Shown here: positions 17,152-26,543 of the stretch, one piece after another
How positions within the stretch are numbered: the first letter of the stretch is position 1
How the letters are laid out: the number at the start of each line of letters is the position of its first letter
From: Verrucomicrobiota bacterium
GTDB lineage: Bacteria > Verrucomicrobiota > Verrucomicrobiia > Limisphaerales > CAIMTB01
Direction of reading: 5' to 3'
DNA length: 60,325 nucleotides
Assembly: GCA_963205105.1 (NCBI GenBank)
Contig: CAUJJW010000218.1
Coordinates: 1 to 60,325 of the forward strand
Notes under the pieces: generated by a model
What the model was told of the DNA's origin: nothing
The model's database searches: none
What the model saw: the letters and a program-made list of their open reading frames with translations, nothing else
Position numbers and translations under genes: made by a program

Positions 17152-19569
17152 CTAACGCACCCCGTTCTCAGCCGCATCCACGTCCCACCGCTGACCATGG
17201 GGCGCCTGCACAGGGGCAAAGGCCCTTGGGAAATCGGCGTTGCCGGCGCGAACCTCGCCCACGTCCCAGACCACACCCGTCGGCGTCATCCAATTCACCC
17301 AGCGCAGCCTCGGCCACTGCACTGGATTGCCCGGCCCCAGGTCGAGGGTCTGAATCAGATGACTCGACCACGGCTCTCCCTGCCCCGGGACTTCCGGACC
17401 TTCGAGATCCACGGCCGGGATCAGGCGTTCGCTTCGAACCAGCCCTTCCGCTTTCAGCATCGCCAGACAACGCGCCAGTACCGCCGACAGGTCACCTTCG
17501 GGCAAAGCGGGATCCTCCAGGGAGAGACGCGACTCCGAACCCGTCGCTGCGAAACCCATCTCATGGAGCCCCACCCAACCGGAAGTGCTTCGCCCAGCCG
17601 CTCCCACGACCTTTTCCATCTCCGCGACTTCGCGCCGGACTTCCGCCAGCACATGATCGCGGCAGAATCGCGCGACGTCCCAATCCACGAACCGCACCCA
17701 CCGGTCACCCGGCCAGTTCTCGCCTTCCACCGACGCGTACCCCGGACCTGACACGGCCCAGCCGCCCGTGCCTCCCACCAACCGTTGCGGTGCCACCGTT
17801 TCAGGCATGAGCGGCCCAGGTCGCCAGGGCTGGTGTTCCCGAAACCATGTTCCACCGCGCAACCGGCCGTAGAGTAGGGCCAGTTCACGAGCCACCGCCC
17901 CGCACCCATCCCGGTACGACTCCACATCCCCCGCCAACCACGCCAGGCGCGCCCAAGCCAAAGCCGGGGCCGCCCCATCACCCAACGTCGACGTTTCGCC
18001 CCTACCAAAACCAACCCAACTGGTGTGGCCCAGTCGTTGCCCTGCACGTTGCAGAAGCGGCCAGCGCTGCCGCACCCCGTCGCGATCGCCCGTCGCATGA
18101 GCCACCGCCCACACGGCTTGCAACAGGGCCGAAGCCCACTCCTTGTCCGCCAGCCCATTCCCTTCCGGGAATCGCATCACCCCACCATCCGGGTTCTTCG
18201 CCAACCGCTCCACAAAGCGTTCCGGCGCCAGCACGCGTTCCCACATCGCCCGCCGCAGACACACCAGGGCATTCGACCGGATCGAATCGTCGAAGAATTC
18301 CAGGGCTCGCGCCTGCCAGAGATACCCCCTCAACGCCTCCTTCGAGACCCAATCCGCTCCGCCCTGCGGCCGATACCCCTCCACCGAGGCAAACAGCTCC
18401 CGCCCCGCTTGTCGCAGTCGCTCCATCGCCGCCGACGTCGTTGCCGAGCCACCCCTCCCTCCCGTCGGAACCACCCGCTCCGCCTCGTTCACGTACCGAA
18501 GCACTCGGAAGGCCATGGTGTAGGAACTCACCCCCGGTACGCCGAACCAGGGCCCGTACACTGTCGGCATCTCGAAATCAAAAGGCGCCTTCGAGAACTC
18601 CACGGGAAAGGATTGTCCCCGGGTAAGCACCAGCCCCAACCCCGGACTGATGGGGGCCACTTCCACCGCCCGGGTCGACCACGCATCCGGCATGTCGAAC
18701 CACTCGAAGGTCTCTCTGAGCGTGACCGTTCCCTGCTTTCCGCGAATCAGCACATCTCCTCCCGCCCGAATCGGAAACCGACGGGTCGCCCCCGCCCAGT
18801 AGCGCAGCCGCGTCAGCGGATCCCGCGCCACCACCAACGGCCATTCCCAGGTCAGCAGCCCCTTTTCCTTCAGGCCCTGCGCCTTCAGCACCTCGCGTCC
18901 CTGCTGCGGCGGCAGATACGTCCCGTACAGCGGCATCATCGTCCAATAGCCCGCCGGACCATCGAACGCGATCGTCACCGTGTTCGTCTCCAACGCCACG
19001 TGACGCGGGCGATTCTGGAAAAACACCGCCCACGGACTGTCCCAATTCGTCCAACCGACCGCCCCGGGGAATGCGGCCAACACCCAGTTCTCCCGCATCT
19101 GATCCCCGGTCATCACCCCTCCTGGCCGCACCGTGGCAATACCGGTCGGCGACGAATACGCCAGGAATGCAGGTGCGCCCAAGCCGATCTTGGCCAGGTC
19201 GCTGAACAGAAACACCTGATCCGCCGTACTGTGCCAGAGCGTGCCCGGCGAGAGTTCCGTCTCAATCCCCGACAGGATCGGCGACTGGATCGGTGAGAAA
19301 CGTCGCATGGCTCCGACAAGGTTTGAGTGCCCAGGAGCAACCACCGAGACCGGGGCCACGCCAGTCTCGCCCGAAGGTTTCAGCAGCGGGTATCGAGCCT
19401 CTCCCGAACTCCCTCCACCGCCTCCCGGATCACAGCCGCTCACCGCCCATAGCAACGCCAGCAGACCGACGCCCCCCATCCAGGAACCCAGCCAACCGCC
19501 ACCAGCCATCCCGTGCCTTCGACCGCCTCTTCGCTCCACGTCCATCTGTCGCTCCGTTTCCACGCTCAT
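17152..19569 (-). CDS. large lipoprotein of unknown function
   Basis: An 805-residue protein I do not recognise. The ATG at 19569 lies in an ATGA overlap with the preceding alpha-oxoamine synthase gene, so the two are probably translationally coupled. An N-terminal cytoplasmic arm rich in Arg/Gly precedes a hydrophobic stretch ending in the lipobox AVSGC, making Cys46 the likely lipidation site. The mature protein has an N-terminal half rich in beta-strand and aromatic residues (GYWTMMPLYGTYLPPQQG, LTWEWPLVVARDP). The C-terminal half is helical and Trp-rich (LRQAGRELFASVEGYRPQG, ALAWARLAWLAGDVESYRD), somewhat like an alpha/alpha-toroid of the kind found in carbohydrate-active proteins. No catalytic signature could be assigned. 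The frame runs open further upstream, but that part is antisense-quality sequence inside the neighbour. Confidence 0.8.
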   Translation of the reverse strand: MSVETERQMDVERRGGRRHGMAGGGWLGSWMGGVGLLALLWAVSGCDPGGGGGSSGEARYPLLKPSGETGVAPVSVVAPGHSNLVGAMRRFSPIQSPILSGIETELSPGTLWHSTADQVFLFSDLAKIGLGAPAFLAYSSPTGIATVRPGGVMTGDQMRENWVLAAFPGAVGWTNWDSPWAVFFQNRPRHVALETNTVTIAFDGPAGYWTMMPLYGTYLPPQQGREVLKAQGLKEKGLLTWEWPLVVARDPLTRLRYWAGATRRFPIRAGGDVLIRGKQGTVTLRETFEWFDMPDAWSTRAVEVAPISPGLGLVLTRGQSFPVEFSKAPFDFEMPTVYGPWFGVPGVSSYTMAFRVLRYVNEAERVVPTGGRGGSATTSAAMERLRQAGRELFASVEGYRPQGGADWVSKEALRGYLWQARALEFFDDSIRSNALVCLRRAMWERVLAPERFVERLAKNPDGGVMRFPEGNGLADKEWASALLQAVWAVAHATGDRDGVRQRWPLLQRAGQRLGHTSWVGFGRGETSTLGDGAAPALAWARLAWLAGDVESYRDGCGAVARELALLYGRLRGGTWFREHQPWRPGPLMPETVAPQRLVGGTGGWAVSGPGYASVEGENWPGDRWVRFVDWDVARFCRDHVLAEVRREVAEMEKVVGAAGRSTSGWVGLHEMGFAATGSESRLSLEDPALPEGDLSAVLARCLAMLKAEGLVRSERLIPAVDLEGPEVPGQGEPWSSHLIQTLDLGPGNPVQWPRLRWVNWMTPTGVVWDVGEVRAGNADFPRAFAPVQAPHGQRWDVDAAENGVR

Positions 19570-20747
19570 GCCTGCCCTGTTCCTTCCTTCGTTGAAAACG
19601 TTTCCAGCACATCGGCCAGTGTCTGCAACTGCGCCGAGGTGTGGGCGGTTGATACCGCGAATCGAAAGAACTGCGCCGCCGGTCCATTCGGATACCGGAT
19701 CAGCGGAGGAAAGATCCCGGCCGCCAACAGACGTCGGCGCAGTCTCTCCGCTGCCGCGCTCGTTGGGGGAGCCACCGAGAAAATCGGTCCCGGTCCGGCC
19801 ACCCCGCCCGAACTCCAACCACGGAGACGTTCGGGAATCGTCGCCACATTCGCCCGAAGTCGCTCGCGCAGATTCCCTCCGTGACTGGCCATCACGCCCA
19901 CCGCTCCGCGAGCGGCCGCCGCGGAGGACGGGGCCGGGGGCGTATTGCCCGTGAACAACCGGCTTCGTTCGAGAATCCGCCGCCGCAGGGAGCGGTCCCC
20001 CAAAATCACCCCACCATAACAGCCGAACGCCTTGCTCAAGGTCAGCGTCACCACCACCCGGCTCATCGGCAAACCCGCCCATTCGACCGATCCCCGTCCT
20101 CGCTCCCCCAGCACGCCCACCCCATGCGCATCGTCCACGATCAGCGTCCCCCGATCGCCCACCGCCGCCACATAATCGGCCAGCGGCCCGACCCTTCCAT
20201 CCACGGCGCCCAGTCCGTCACAGAACACCAACACCGGTGCGTCGCCCTTCCAGGATTTCACGCGTGCCTCCAGATCGGACGCTTCCCCGTGCTGGAACAT
20301 CGACACCGTCAACCCGGTCAATAACGCCGCGTCGCGCAGACAACCATGGGCTCGCGAATCGAGCAGCACCACGCCGTGATCGGCCGCCAGCGCCTGGGCC
20401 ACCACCAGCGGAGCAGTGTAACCCGCGGAAGTCAGGGTCGCCGAACGCACGCCAAAGAAATGTGCCAGCTCCGCTTCCAATTCCCCGTAGATCGGCAGAT
20501 TCCCGGTGGTCATCCGGGAAGCGCAGGCGCCCGTGCCATACTCGAGCAGGCCCGCCGCAGCCGCGTCCCTCACCTCAGGATGCCAGGACAGGCGGAGGTA
20601 ATCGCTTCCCGTGAACTGAATCAGCCGCCTCCCCCCATGCAGCACATGGGTGGGATCGACTTGTCGCAGGACCGGCGGCTCACGCACCGGCTCATTCAAC
20701 GGTCCGCCACCACCGCGCCCAAGCCGAAACTGGACGCGCCGAGCCAC
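19566..20747 (-). CDS. alpha-oxoamine synthase family PLP enzyme (BioF/Kbl-like)
   Basis: PLP enzyme of 393 residues in the family that condenses an amino acid with an acyl-CoA and releases CO2 (BioF, Kbl, HemA, serine palmitoyltransferase). Visible are FTGSDYLRLSWHPEV, ASRMTTGNLPIYGELE, the cofactor Asp/His in VDDAHGVGVLGERGRG and the PLP lysine in TLSKAFGCYGG. No other biotin genes are nearby, so a role in biotin synthesis is doubtful. The start is unsure: the GTG at 20747 has a GGAAG-like stretch 12 bases upstream, but a later start is possible. It overlaps the lipoprotein gene by 4 bases and leads a run into metY and metX. Confidence 0.86.
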   Translation of the reverse strand: MARRVQFRLGRGGGGPLNEPVREPPVLRQVDPTHVLHGGRRLIQFTGSDYLRLSWHPEVRDAAAAGLLEYGTGACASRMTTGNLPIYGELEAELAHFFGVRSATLTSAGYTAPLVVAQALAADHGVVLLDSRAHGCLRDAALLTGLTVSMFQHGEASDLEARVKSWKGDAPVLVFCDGLGAVDGRVGPLADYVAAVGDRGTLIVDDAHGVGVLGERGRGSVEWAGLPMSRVVVTLTLSKAFGCYGGVILGDRSLRRRILERSRLFTGNTPPAPSSAAAARGAVGVMASHGGNLRERLRANVATIPERLRGWSSGGVAGPGPIFSVAPPTSAAAERLRRRLLAAGIFPPLIRYPNGPAAQFFRFAVSTAHTSAQLQTLADVLETFSTKEGTGQA

Positions 20748-20834
20748 AGGTTATGCCACTTCCGAGGCACCCCATGACGACCACCTTCCATCGAGGTGCT
20801 GACCTCGCGGCGTTTTCCCGTTTGAATCACCCGC

Positions 20835-21998
20835 ATGGACCTCCGCATCCACCCCGAGTTGCCACACCGCAAGGACTGGCGCATCGGGATTCTTGGCGCC
20901 GGTTTCATCGTCAGCGATTGCCACCTCGTCGCCTACCGTAAAGCCGGGTTCAACCCGGTGGCCATCGCCTCACGAACCATCGCGCGCGCGGAGGAGGCCG
21001 CCCTTCGTCACGCTGTTCCCAAGGTCTACGACACCCCGGAGCGATTGCTCGAGGATGCCAGCCTGGAAGTCCTCGACCTGGCTGTGCCGCCCGCAGCCCA
21101 ATTGCCGCTCATCCGCGCGGCCTGTGAACGCCGGACCCTCCGCGGCATCCTCGCGCAGAAACCACTCGGCGTGAACCTTGCCGAGGCCGTGGAAGCGGTC
21201 GCTCTCTGTCGGGCCGCCGGCATCGCCCTCGCGGTGAATCAAAACATGCGCTACGACCCCAGCGTCCGCGCCGGCCGCCACCTGCTGGAGAGCGGCCGAT
21301 TGGGCGAACCGGTGTTCGCCACCATCGACATGCGCGGGATCCCCCATTGGATGCCGTGGCAACGCGATCTGGGCTGGGTCACGCTCCGCATCATGTCGAT
21401 CCATCATCTGGACTGCTTCCGTTATTGGTTCGGCAATCCCGACCGCATCTTCTGCAGCGTTCGGACCGACCCGCGCACCTCCTTCCCCCACAAGGACGGC
21501 ATCGCTTCGTACATCCTCGAATACGACAGCGGGCTGCGATGCGTCGGGATCGACGACACCTGGACCGGTCCGGCCAAGGAGGGATGTCCCGGAGATATCC
21601 GGATCCAATGGCGTATCGAAGGCACGGAAGGCCTGGCTCTGGGGGACGTCGGCTGGTGCAAGGATCCCTACACCACACCCAGCACGCTGCGTTGGGCCGC
21701 CAAGGGTGATTCAGGATTCCACGAACCGCGCTGGTCGGAATCTTGGTTCCCGGACGCTTTCATCGGCACCATGGCGCAACTGCTCGTGGCGTTGGAGCGA
21801 TCGGCGGAACCCGAGATCGGAGGCGAGGACAACCTCCACACCATGGCGCTGGTGGAGGCGGCTTACCGGAGCGTTGAACTCGGTGCCTCGGTCGCTCCGC
21901 AAGGTCTGCTCGATGCGGCGAAGCTCGTGAATCTCCTCGAGCCCAATCAGGGAGTCGGGTCGGTCGGCATCGGCACGCCAGGAATGGGCGGGAGCTGA
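20835..21998 (+). CDS. Gfo/Idh/MocA-family oxidoreductase
   Basis: NAD(P)-dependent sugar or polyol dehydrogenase-like protein of 387 residues. The N-terminal Rossmann fold shows [17 protein letters not shown]. The family's E-K-P motif reads AQKPLG, with Gln in place of Glu but the catalytic-region Lys kept. The C-terminal alpha/beta domain includes [20 protein letters not shown] and a helix with [15 protein letters not shown], whose histidines sit where this family's catalytic His is found. It is transcribed divergently from the alpha-oxoamine synthase. Its last 52 bases overlap the convergent secreted-protein gene, an unusually long tail-to-tail overlap. Substrate unknown. Confidence 0.92.
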   Translation: MDLRIHPELPHRKDWRIGILGAGFIVSDCHLVAYRKAGFNPVAIASRTIARAEEAALRHAVPKVYDTPERLLEDASLEVLDLAVPPAAQLPLIRAACERRTLRGILAQKPLGVNLAEAVEAVALCRAAGIALAVNQNMRYDPSVRAGRHLLESGRLGEPVFATIDMRGIPHWMPWQRDLGWVTLRIMSIHHLDCFRYWFGNPDRIFCSVRTDPRTSFPHKDGIASYILEYDSGLRCVGIDDTWTGPAKEGCPGDIRIQWRIEGTEGLALGDVGWCKDPYTTPSTLRWAAKGDSGFHEPRWSESWFPDAFIGTMAQLLVALERSAEPEIGGEDNLHTMALVEAAYRSVELGASVAPQGLLDAAKLVNLLEPNQGVGSVGIGTPGMGGS

Positions 21999-22888
21999 AT
22001 GCCCATCTGATCGGCGACCTGGCGTTGGCGGATCAACGATTGGTACTCCTGTTCCAGGGTTAGGCCTGGTTGGGCCGCATTACCGCCCTGTGGGGAGTTG
22101 ACGTTTCCGCCGGTGGTTCGGACCGGCCGCGCCGGAACCACCACATCCGAGCCTCCGCCGCCGCTGAACAGGGGCTGGGCCATTCCGCCCACGGCGTTCA
22201 TCGCTGCCGGCGGATTGACGCCGGCATTCATGCCACCGCTGGCGCGGTTGGGGTTCCGTGAAAAAACGATGGCCTCGCTCTGTGGCGCTGACGCAGCTCC
22301 CGCACCCGCGGCCGAACCCACATTCACGGCGGGACGTGGTGGCACGCCTGGCTGTCCCGGCGCGCCCGGTTTACCTGCCGGAGCCGCCGACGGGACGTTC
22401 TTCACGCCGTTGTCCTTGAAATTGATCGTCGCCTCCACGCCGCCATTCACCAACCGGACGGTCTGGGCTTTGATGTTGATCTCCCGGACCTCCACGCTCT
22501 GGTGACGCACTCGCGAGCCGACTTGGTCCGGGTTGTCCGTCAGCGTCGGGTACTGGAACTGCCCCGGGCGATCGGCGTCCGGCACCATCAGGTAGGCGTA
22601 GCGAACCCCTTTGATTTCCGCCAAACCGGCCAGCTTGACGTCGACCTTGGGTTGCTCCGGCGGAGGCGGCGCGTTGGTCGGAGGCGGCGGCGCCGGCAAT
22701 GGTTCCTTCAGCCGAAACGCATTCCGCGCAACGATCGCGCGGTAGGGATTTCCGTCGTTTTCAGGCACGGCGACCTCGTTGTCCACGTCGGGGTCGGGAG
22801 TGATCTCCGCCACTTCGGCCCACCCGCTGGAGGCGCATCCCAACCAGACAAGGCCGATGCCCAATCGAACGAAGTATCCAGGTTTCAT
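21947..22888 (-). CDS. secreted Pro/Gly-rich protein of unknown function
   Basis: Protein of 313 residues with an N-terminal signal peptide ([18 protein letters not shown], cleavage near SSGWAE). It has a short conserved-looking block after it ([17 protein letters not shown]) that resembles the N-terminal periplasmic motif of GspC/PilP-like secretion proteins, then an Ala/Pro-rich linker and a small beta-rich domain ([20 protein letters not shown] to [15 protein letters not shown]). The C-terminal 150 residues are low-complexity Gly/Ala/Pro/Asn. The inner ATG at 22888 is chosen because the signal peptide starts there. A link to a type II secretion or pilus system is speculative; none is encoded nearby. 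Confidence 0.75.
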   Translation of the reverse strand: MKPGYFVRLGIGLVWLGCASSGWAEVAEITPDPDVDNEVAVPENDGNPYRAIVARNAFRLKEPLPAPPPPTNAPPPPEQPKVDVKLAGLAEIKGVRYAYLMVPDADRPGQFQYPTLTDNPDQVGSRVRHQSVEVREINIKAQTVRLVNGGVEATINFKDNGVKNVPSAAPAGKPGAPGQPGVPPRPAVNVGSAAGAGAASAPQSEAIVFSRNPNRASGGMNAGVNPPAAMNAVGGMAQPLFSGGGGSDVVVPARPVRTTGGNVNSPQGGNAAQPGLTLEQEYQSLIRQRQVADQMGIQLPPIPGVPMPTDPTP

Positions 22889-22989
22889 GGTCGGTCTCAC
22901 GCGCACTCCGATACCAACACCACAGGCCCGGAGGAGTTCCGCAGCCGTCGGGCCAAAACCTGCCGTGGTCGGAGGCGGCCTGCAATCGG

Positions 22990-23502
22990 CTACTTGAGGG
23001 TCTTCAGCTTGGCAGCCACCGCCGCGCCGTGGCTGGAGGGCTGCACCGCCTGGTCAATGGCCTGGACCTTGCCGTCCTTCCCGATGAAGAACGTCCAACG
23101 TTGAGCGAGGTTATTGGCTGGGTTCAAAACGCCGTACGCCTTGGCCGTCTCCTTCGAGGGATCGCTCAGGATGGGGTAATCGAGGCCCAACGACTCGGCG
23201 AACTTCTTGTTGGTCGCCACGTCGTCCACGCTGGCAGCAAACAGAGCCGCACCGGAATTCCCAATCTGATCACCGTTCTCCCGCAACGATTTGCACTCGG
23301 CAGTGCAACCACCCGTGAACGCCTTGGGAAACCAAGCGATCACCACCGCCTGTTTTCCGCGAAAACTGGACAGTTTGTAGGTCTTACCGTCGCTCGCTTG
23401 CAGGGTGAAATCCGGGGCAACCTCCCCGACCTTCGGCGCAGCGGCGGCATTGAAGGCAAGAAGGGAAGCCGCAACCGCGGCCAAATACAGGGGCATTCTC
23501 AT
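22990..23502 (-). CDS. exported peroxiredoxin (AhpC/TSA, BCP-like)
   Basis: Thiol peroxidase of 170 residues that reduces peroxides, here with a signal peptide ([20 protein letters not shown]) directing it out of the cytoplasm. The Prx core is clear: [20 protein letters not shown], then [16 protein letters not shown] with the peroxidatic Cys in GGCT and a second Cys four positions on (C-x3-C; BCP/PrxQ proteins usually have C-x4-C), and [18 protein letters not shown]. The ATG at 23502 has AGGAAG about 12 bases upstream and is preferred to a TTG at 23514. It stands alone between unrelated genes. Confidence 0.92.
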   Translation of the reverse strand: MRMPLYLAAVAASLLAFNAAAAPKVGEVAPDFTLQASDGKTYKLSSFRGKQAVVIAWFPKAFTGGCTAECKSLRENGDQIGNSGAALFAASVDDVATNKKFAESLGLDYPILSDPSKETAKAYGVLNPANNLAQRWTFFIGKDGKVQAIDQAVQPSSHGAAVAAKLKTLK

Positions 23503-23586
23503 GGCAGTGTCCAACTTCCTGACGTTTCGAGTTCCGATCCGTAACAGCAGCAGATCCCCCGTCCCACGGCAATCCCGGGCCCAATC

Positions 23587-23949
23587 TTAGGTTCCCCGGT
23601 ACACACACCGCGCCGTGCAGGTTTCTGCGACCACCACTTCGACGAGAAGGGGCAGTCGGGGCTTCAATTCCTTCCAAATCCACGCCGCCACCACTTCACT
23701 GGTCGGATTCTCCAAGCCAGGAACCTCGTTCAAGTACCTGTGGTCCAAGCGTTCCCACAGGGGCTGAAACGCCGCCTTGATGTCCGCATAGTCCATCACC
23801 CAACCCAGTTCGGGGTCACATTCCCCCGCCACCACCACCTCACAGGTGAAGCTGTGCCCGTGCAATCGCCGGCACTTGTGCCCCTCCGGCAGCCGCGGCA
23901 ACAGATGCGCTGCCTCAAACTGAAATGTCCTTCGAAGCTCCATGTTCAT
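23587..23949 (-). CDS. queD: 6-carboxy-tetrahydropterin synthase / PTPS family (QueD-like)
   Basis: Small T-fold enzyme of 120 residues acting on dihydroneopterin triphosphate, in the queuosine/7-deazaguanine pathway for QueD members. Zinc-binding histidines lie in FEAAHLLP and HGHSF, the catalytic Cys in [10 protein letters not shown], and the substrate Glu in [11 protein letters not shown] near the C-terminus. The frame is open further upstream, but the ATG at 23949 gives the standard N-terminus ([13 protein letters not shown]). It starts 13 bases after the LuxC-like stop and so may be the third gene of a luxE-luxC-queD unit. No other queuosine genes are present. Confidence 0.9.
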   Translation of the reverse strand: MNMELRRTFQFEAAHLLPRLPEGHKCRRLHGHSFTCEVVVAGECDPELGWVMDYADIKAAFQPLWERLDHRYLNEVPGLENPTSEVVAAWIWKELKPRLPLLVEVVVAETCTARCVYRGT

Positions 23950-23962
23950 TCGATGCCAACCC

Positions 23963-25333
23963 TCACTCCGGCGGCCGCTCGTGGTTGGTCCAGGTGACCA
24001 AATCCCCAAGAACCGGCCGCCCATCATGCCGCCACGTCAACGGAGGCTGCTGCATCCGCCCCAGCGGACAAACCCGCGTGACCCCCCATGACGCGAATTG
24101 CTGCGCCAACTCATCCACCCGCAAGCCCGCCGCCGCCAAACCCACCGTCGACCATTGCCCACGAATCGGCTCCGCCAGCCGCAGACAGTCCTCCAACGTG
24201 TCCACCGCCTTCACGTAAATGAAGCGGTTCAAACACGAAAATTGAAACTGCGCGTCCGCCTCATACACCACCGTCCACGCCGTCGATTCCGGACTCGCCC
24301 AAAGCCGCGTCCCGTCGCTCGCCGCCGCCCGGACCCGGTAAAAATCACGCCGTTGAAAAATCGCCGACGCCGTCTCGGCGGAAACCGGGCCCCGCGGCAG
24401 CTTGGCTTCCAACTGCCCCAGTTCCTCAGCCAGCCGCGCCGCGAAGGTTTCCGGAGGAAGCAACCCACCCGTCTCCACGTAAATCACGTGCGGCGACAGG
24501 CACCCCAGCTGATCCCAAGCCGCAACGTCCGCAGCCGCCGCTTGCAGCACACGCACTTCATCGTACGGTCCCAACACCTCCCGAGCCACGTACCCGGCAC
24601 TCACACGATGCCCATGTTCCAGGAACCGGACCCGGCGCGGAACCACCCGGCGCAGGGCCTCCATCGTGCGGTCCGTACCCGAGGCCACCACACAATCCGC
24701 CTCACCGAACAACGCCGCCTCCAGCGTGCTTTCGCCTCCCGCCCACTCGGCCAGTTCCAGGCACGCTGCCAGCTTAGGTTCCACCTCGCGCAGTGAGTGG
24801 GCGAATAGACGAGACAATCGTGAGGTGCCCGAGGCGCATTTCACAAACTGAGCCGACCTCACCAGCAAACCATGCAGGATCGAGGTCATCACCGGCGTCG
24901 GCAGGCTCCCTGCCGTCACATGTGCCAGCAGGTCGGGCCCACGAACAAACGCCGAGGTGCCCTGAACCATCTCGGCATCGTTGGACACAAACCGATCCAG
25001 GCGCTGCGCGTGCCCCAAATCCTGGACCACCAGCGATCCGAGCGCCCGCGGAGTCCATTGCCGAAAGTAAGCGTCCAAACCGGCTCCCAGCATTTCCGGC
25101 GAAAATCCGGGGGCCGATCGATCCACCGCCACGGCCGCCGCGCGCCAGGGAGAATTCGGATTCACCCAGAGCCGCGCGACCTCCACCAGTGCCTGAATCA
25201 CCGAGTCCGTGCTTCGCGGCAGCAGGTACCGTTCCCGGTTCCGCTTCAGGGTCTGGCAGGCTTCCGCCACCATCTCCGGTCGCAGTACCGCGTCCGGCGG
25301 CAAGTCCGCCAGAAAGTAGTTCGGCAGGTTCAT
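23963..25333 (-). CDS. LuxC-family acyl-CoA/acyl-protein reductase
   Basis: Reductase of 456 residues in the LuxC family, which reduces an activated acyl group to an aldehyde with NADPH. Family points are [17 protein letters not shown], the probable catalytic cysteine in [15 protein letters not shown], and the C-terminal [19 protein letters not shown] with [10 protein letters not shown]. It is preceded by a LuxE-like gene 13 bases upstream. In luminous bacteria the pair supplies fatty aldehyde to luciferase, but luxA and luxB are absent here. The product is therefore probably an aldehyde or alcohol for another pathway. AGGA sits 8 bases before the ATG. Confidence 0.9.
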   Translation of the reverse strand: MNLPNYFLADLPPDAVLRPEMVAEACQTLKRNRERYLLPRSTDSVIQALVEVARLWVNPNSPWRAAAVAVDRSAPGFSPEMLGAGLDAYFRQWTPRALGSLVVQDLGHAQRLDRFVSNDAEMVQGTSAFVRGPDLLAHVTAGSLPTPVMTSILHGLLVRSAQFVKCASGTSRLSRLFAHSLREVEPKLAACLELAEWAGGESTLEAALFGEADCVVASGTDRTMEALRRVVPRRVRFLEHGHRVSAGYVAREVLGPYDEVRVLQAAAADVAAWDQLGCLSPHVIYVETGGLLPPETFAARLAEELGQLEAKLPRGPVSAETASAIFQRRDFYRVRAAASDGTRLWASPESTAWTVVYEADAQFQFSCLNRFIYVKAVDTLEDCLRLAEPIRGQWSTVGLAAAGLRVDELAQQFASWGVTRVCPLGRMQQPPLTWRHDGRPVLGDLVTWTNHERPPE

Positions 25334-25346
25334 CGTGACATCCTGT

Positions 25347-26474
25347 TCAGGCCGCCATCAGGGAACAACCCCGCGGCTCCGCCACCGAAGCCCGCCCCAA
25401 CAGCTCAATCGCCCCGCCTCGTTGAACCGCCCGATCCTCGGTCTGCACCGCCATGACCGACCACACATTCGCCAGATCCAGAATCCTGAGCAACCCGACC
25501 TCCCCTTCGCCCGCCACCGTCCCGGTCTCCGGAGAAATCACCAGCGGCCTCGCCCAAGGCGGGAAAACAAAGCCGCGCGAGACTCCATCGGCGGCCTTCC
25601 AACCAGATACCACTGGCTGCTCGTAGGCCTGGGAGCTGAGTTCACTCATGCCGTATTCGCCGACGATCTGACCAGGCTCGAGCCCCAGGCAGCGAGCAAT
25701 CGCCAACCGAAGTTCCCGTTTCTCCCACTCCCGCGAACGCCCTTTGTAACCCCCGGTCTCCATCACCCGCGAACCGGCCGGCAACTGGAGTCCAATCCCC
25801 ATCCGATCCAGACCTTCCACCAAGTGAACGAAATTGAAGGCCGTCCCGAACACCACCATCGGCCGCCCCGAGCGCGCCGTCTCGACCAGCGTCGATGTCG
25901 TGGTTTCCAGATCCAATTCCCACCTCCCTTCGCTCGACAGCCGCCCCAGATAGCGCGTGCCCAGGCGATCCTGCCTCGACCCCAACCCATCGACCATATG
26001 CACCAGGGAGGAATGCGGAACGACGGCAGCGGGAGGGGTCAGCGAAAGAGGAACCCAGCCGCCAACCGGCGCTCCATTCTCTCCGTCGGCCTTTGCGCCC
26101 CGCCAAAAACCCAGATCAAAACCGGCTTTCAGCGACGCCTCGTAGATCGGCAGAGACCGTGCTCCGTGATAATGCCGGCTGGGCCGGTGGCCCGTCGTGC
26201 CGCTGGAATGAAACACCCGGGTGCGCTCCGACACAGGCAATGCCGTGAGGTCCAGTTCCTTGAACGCCACGGTGGGAACGGCGGGGATGTCCTCCCATCG
26301 ATGCACCTCAGCGGAGGAACGCCCGGATGCTTCGATGAACCGCCGGTACGTGGCATTCGATCGCCGTTGGGCATCGAACAACTCGAGAGCCAGTTCGGAG
26401 AACGAAGTCCAAAGACATTGCTCCCGGAAGACCGGGAGCAAGCGTTCGGCAAATGAGGCGAGAAGGTCGGACAT
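25347..26474 (-). CDS. LuxE-family acyl-protein synthetase / adenylate-forming ligase
   Basis: Ligase of 375 residues in the LuxE branch of the adenylate-forming enzymes, which activates a carboxylic acid with ATP and passes the acyl group to a cysteine. It has the P-loop-like FHSSGTTGHRPSRHYHG and the GEYGMSELSSQAYEQP motif that forms the adenylate site, plus LLRILDLANVWSVMAVQTED. Length matches LuxE. It leads the unit with the LuxC-like reductase. Substrate unknown; the pair may act on fatty or aryl acids. Confidence 0.9.
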   Translation of the reverse strand: MSDLLASFAERLLPVFREQCLWTSFSELALELFDAQRRSNATYRRFIEASGRSSAEVHRWEDIPAVPTVAFKELDLTALPVSERTRVFHSSGTTGHRPSRHYHGARSLPIYEASLKAGFDLGFWRGAKADGENGAPVGGWVPLSLTPPAAVVPHSSLVHMVDGLGSRQDRLGTRYLGRLSSEGRWELDLETTTSTLVETARSGRPMVVFGTAFNFVHLVEGLDRMGIGLQLPAGSRVMETGGYKGRSREWEKRELRLAIARCLGLEPGQIVGEYGMSELSSQAYEQPVVSGWKAADGVSRGFVFPPWARPLVISPETGTVAGEGEVGLLRILDLANVWSVMAVQTEDRAVQRGGAIELLGRASVAEPRGCSLMAA

Positions 26475-26543
26475 GAGCGGTTTTGGTCGCCTGGCTCAAT
26501 CGAAGCCAGGCCGGCTGGTTGACCGCAACAGCCTGAACAGGAA

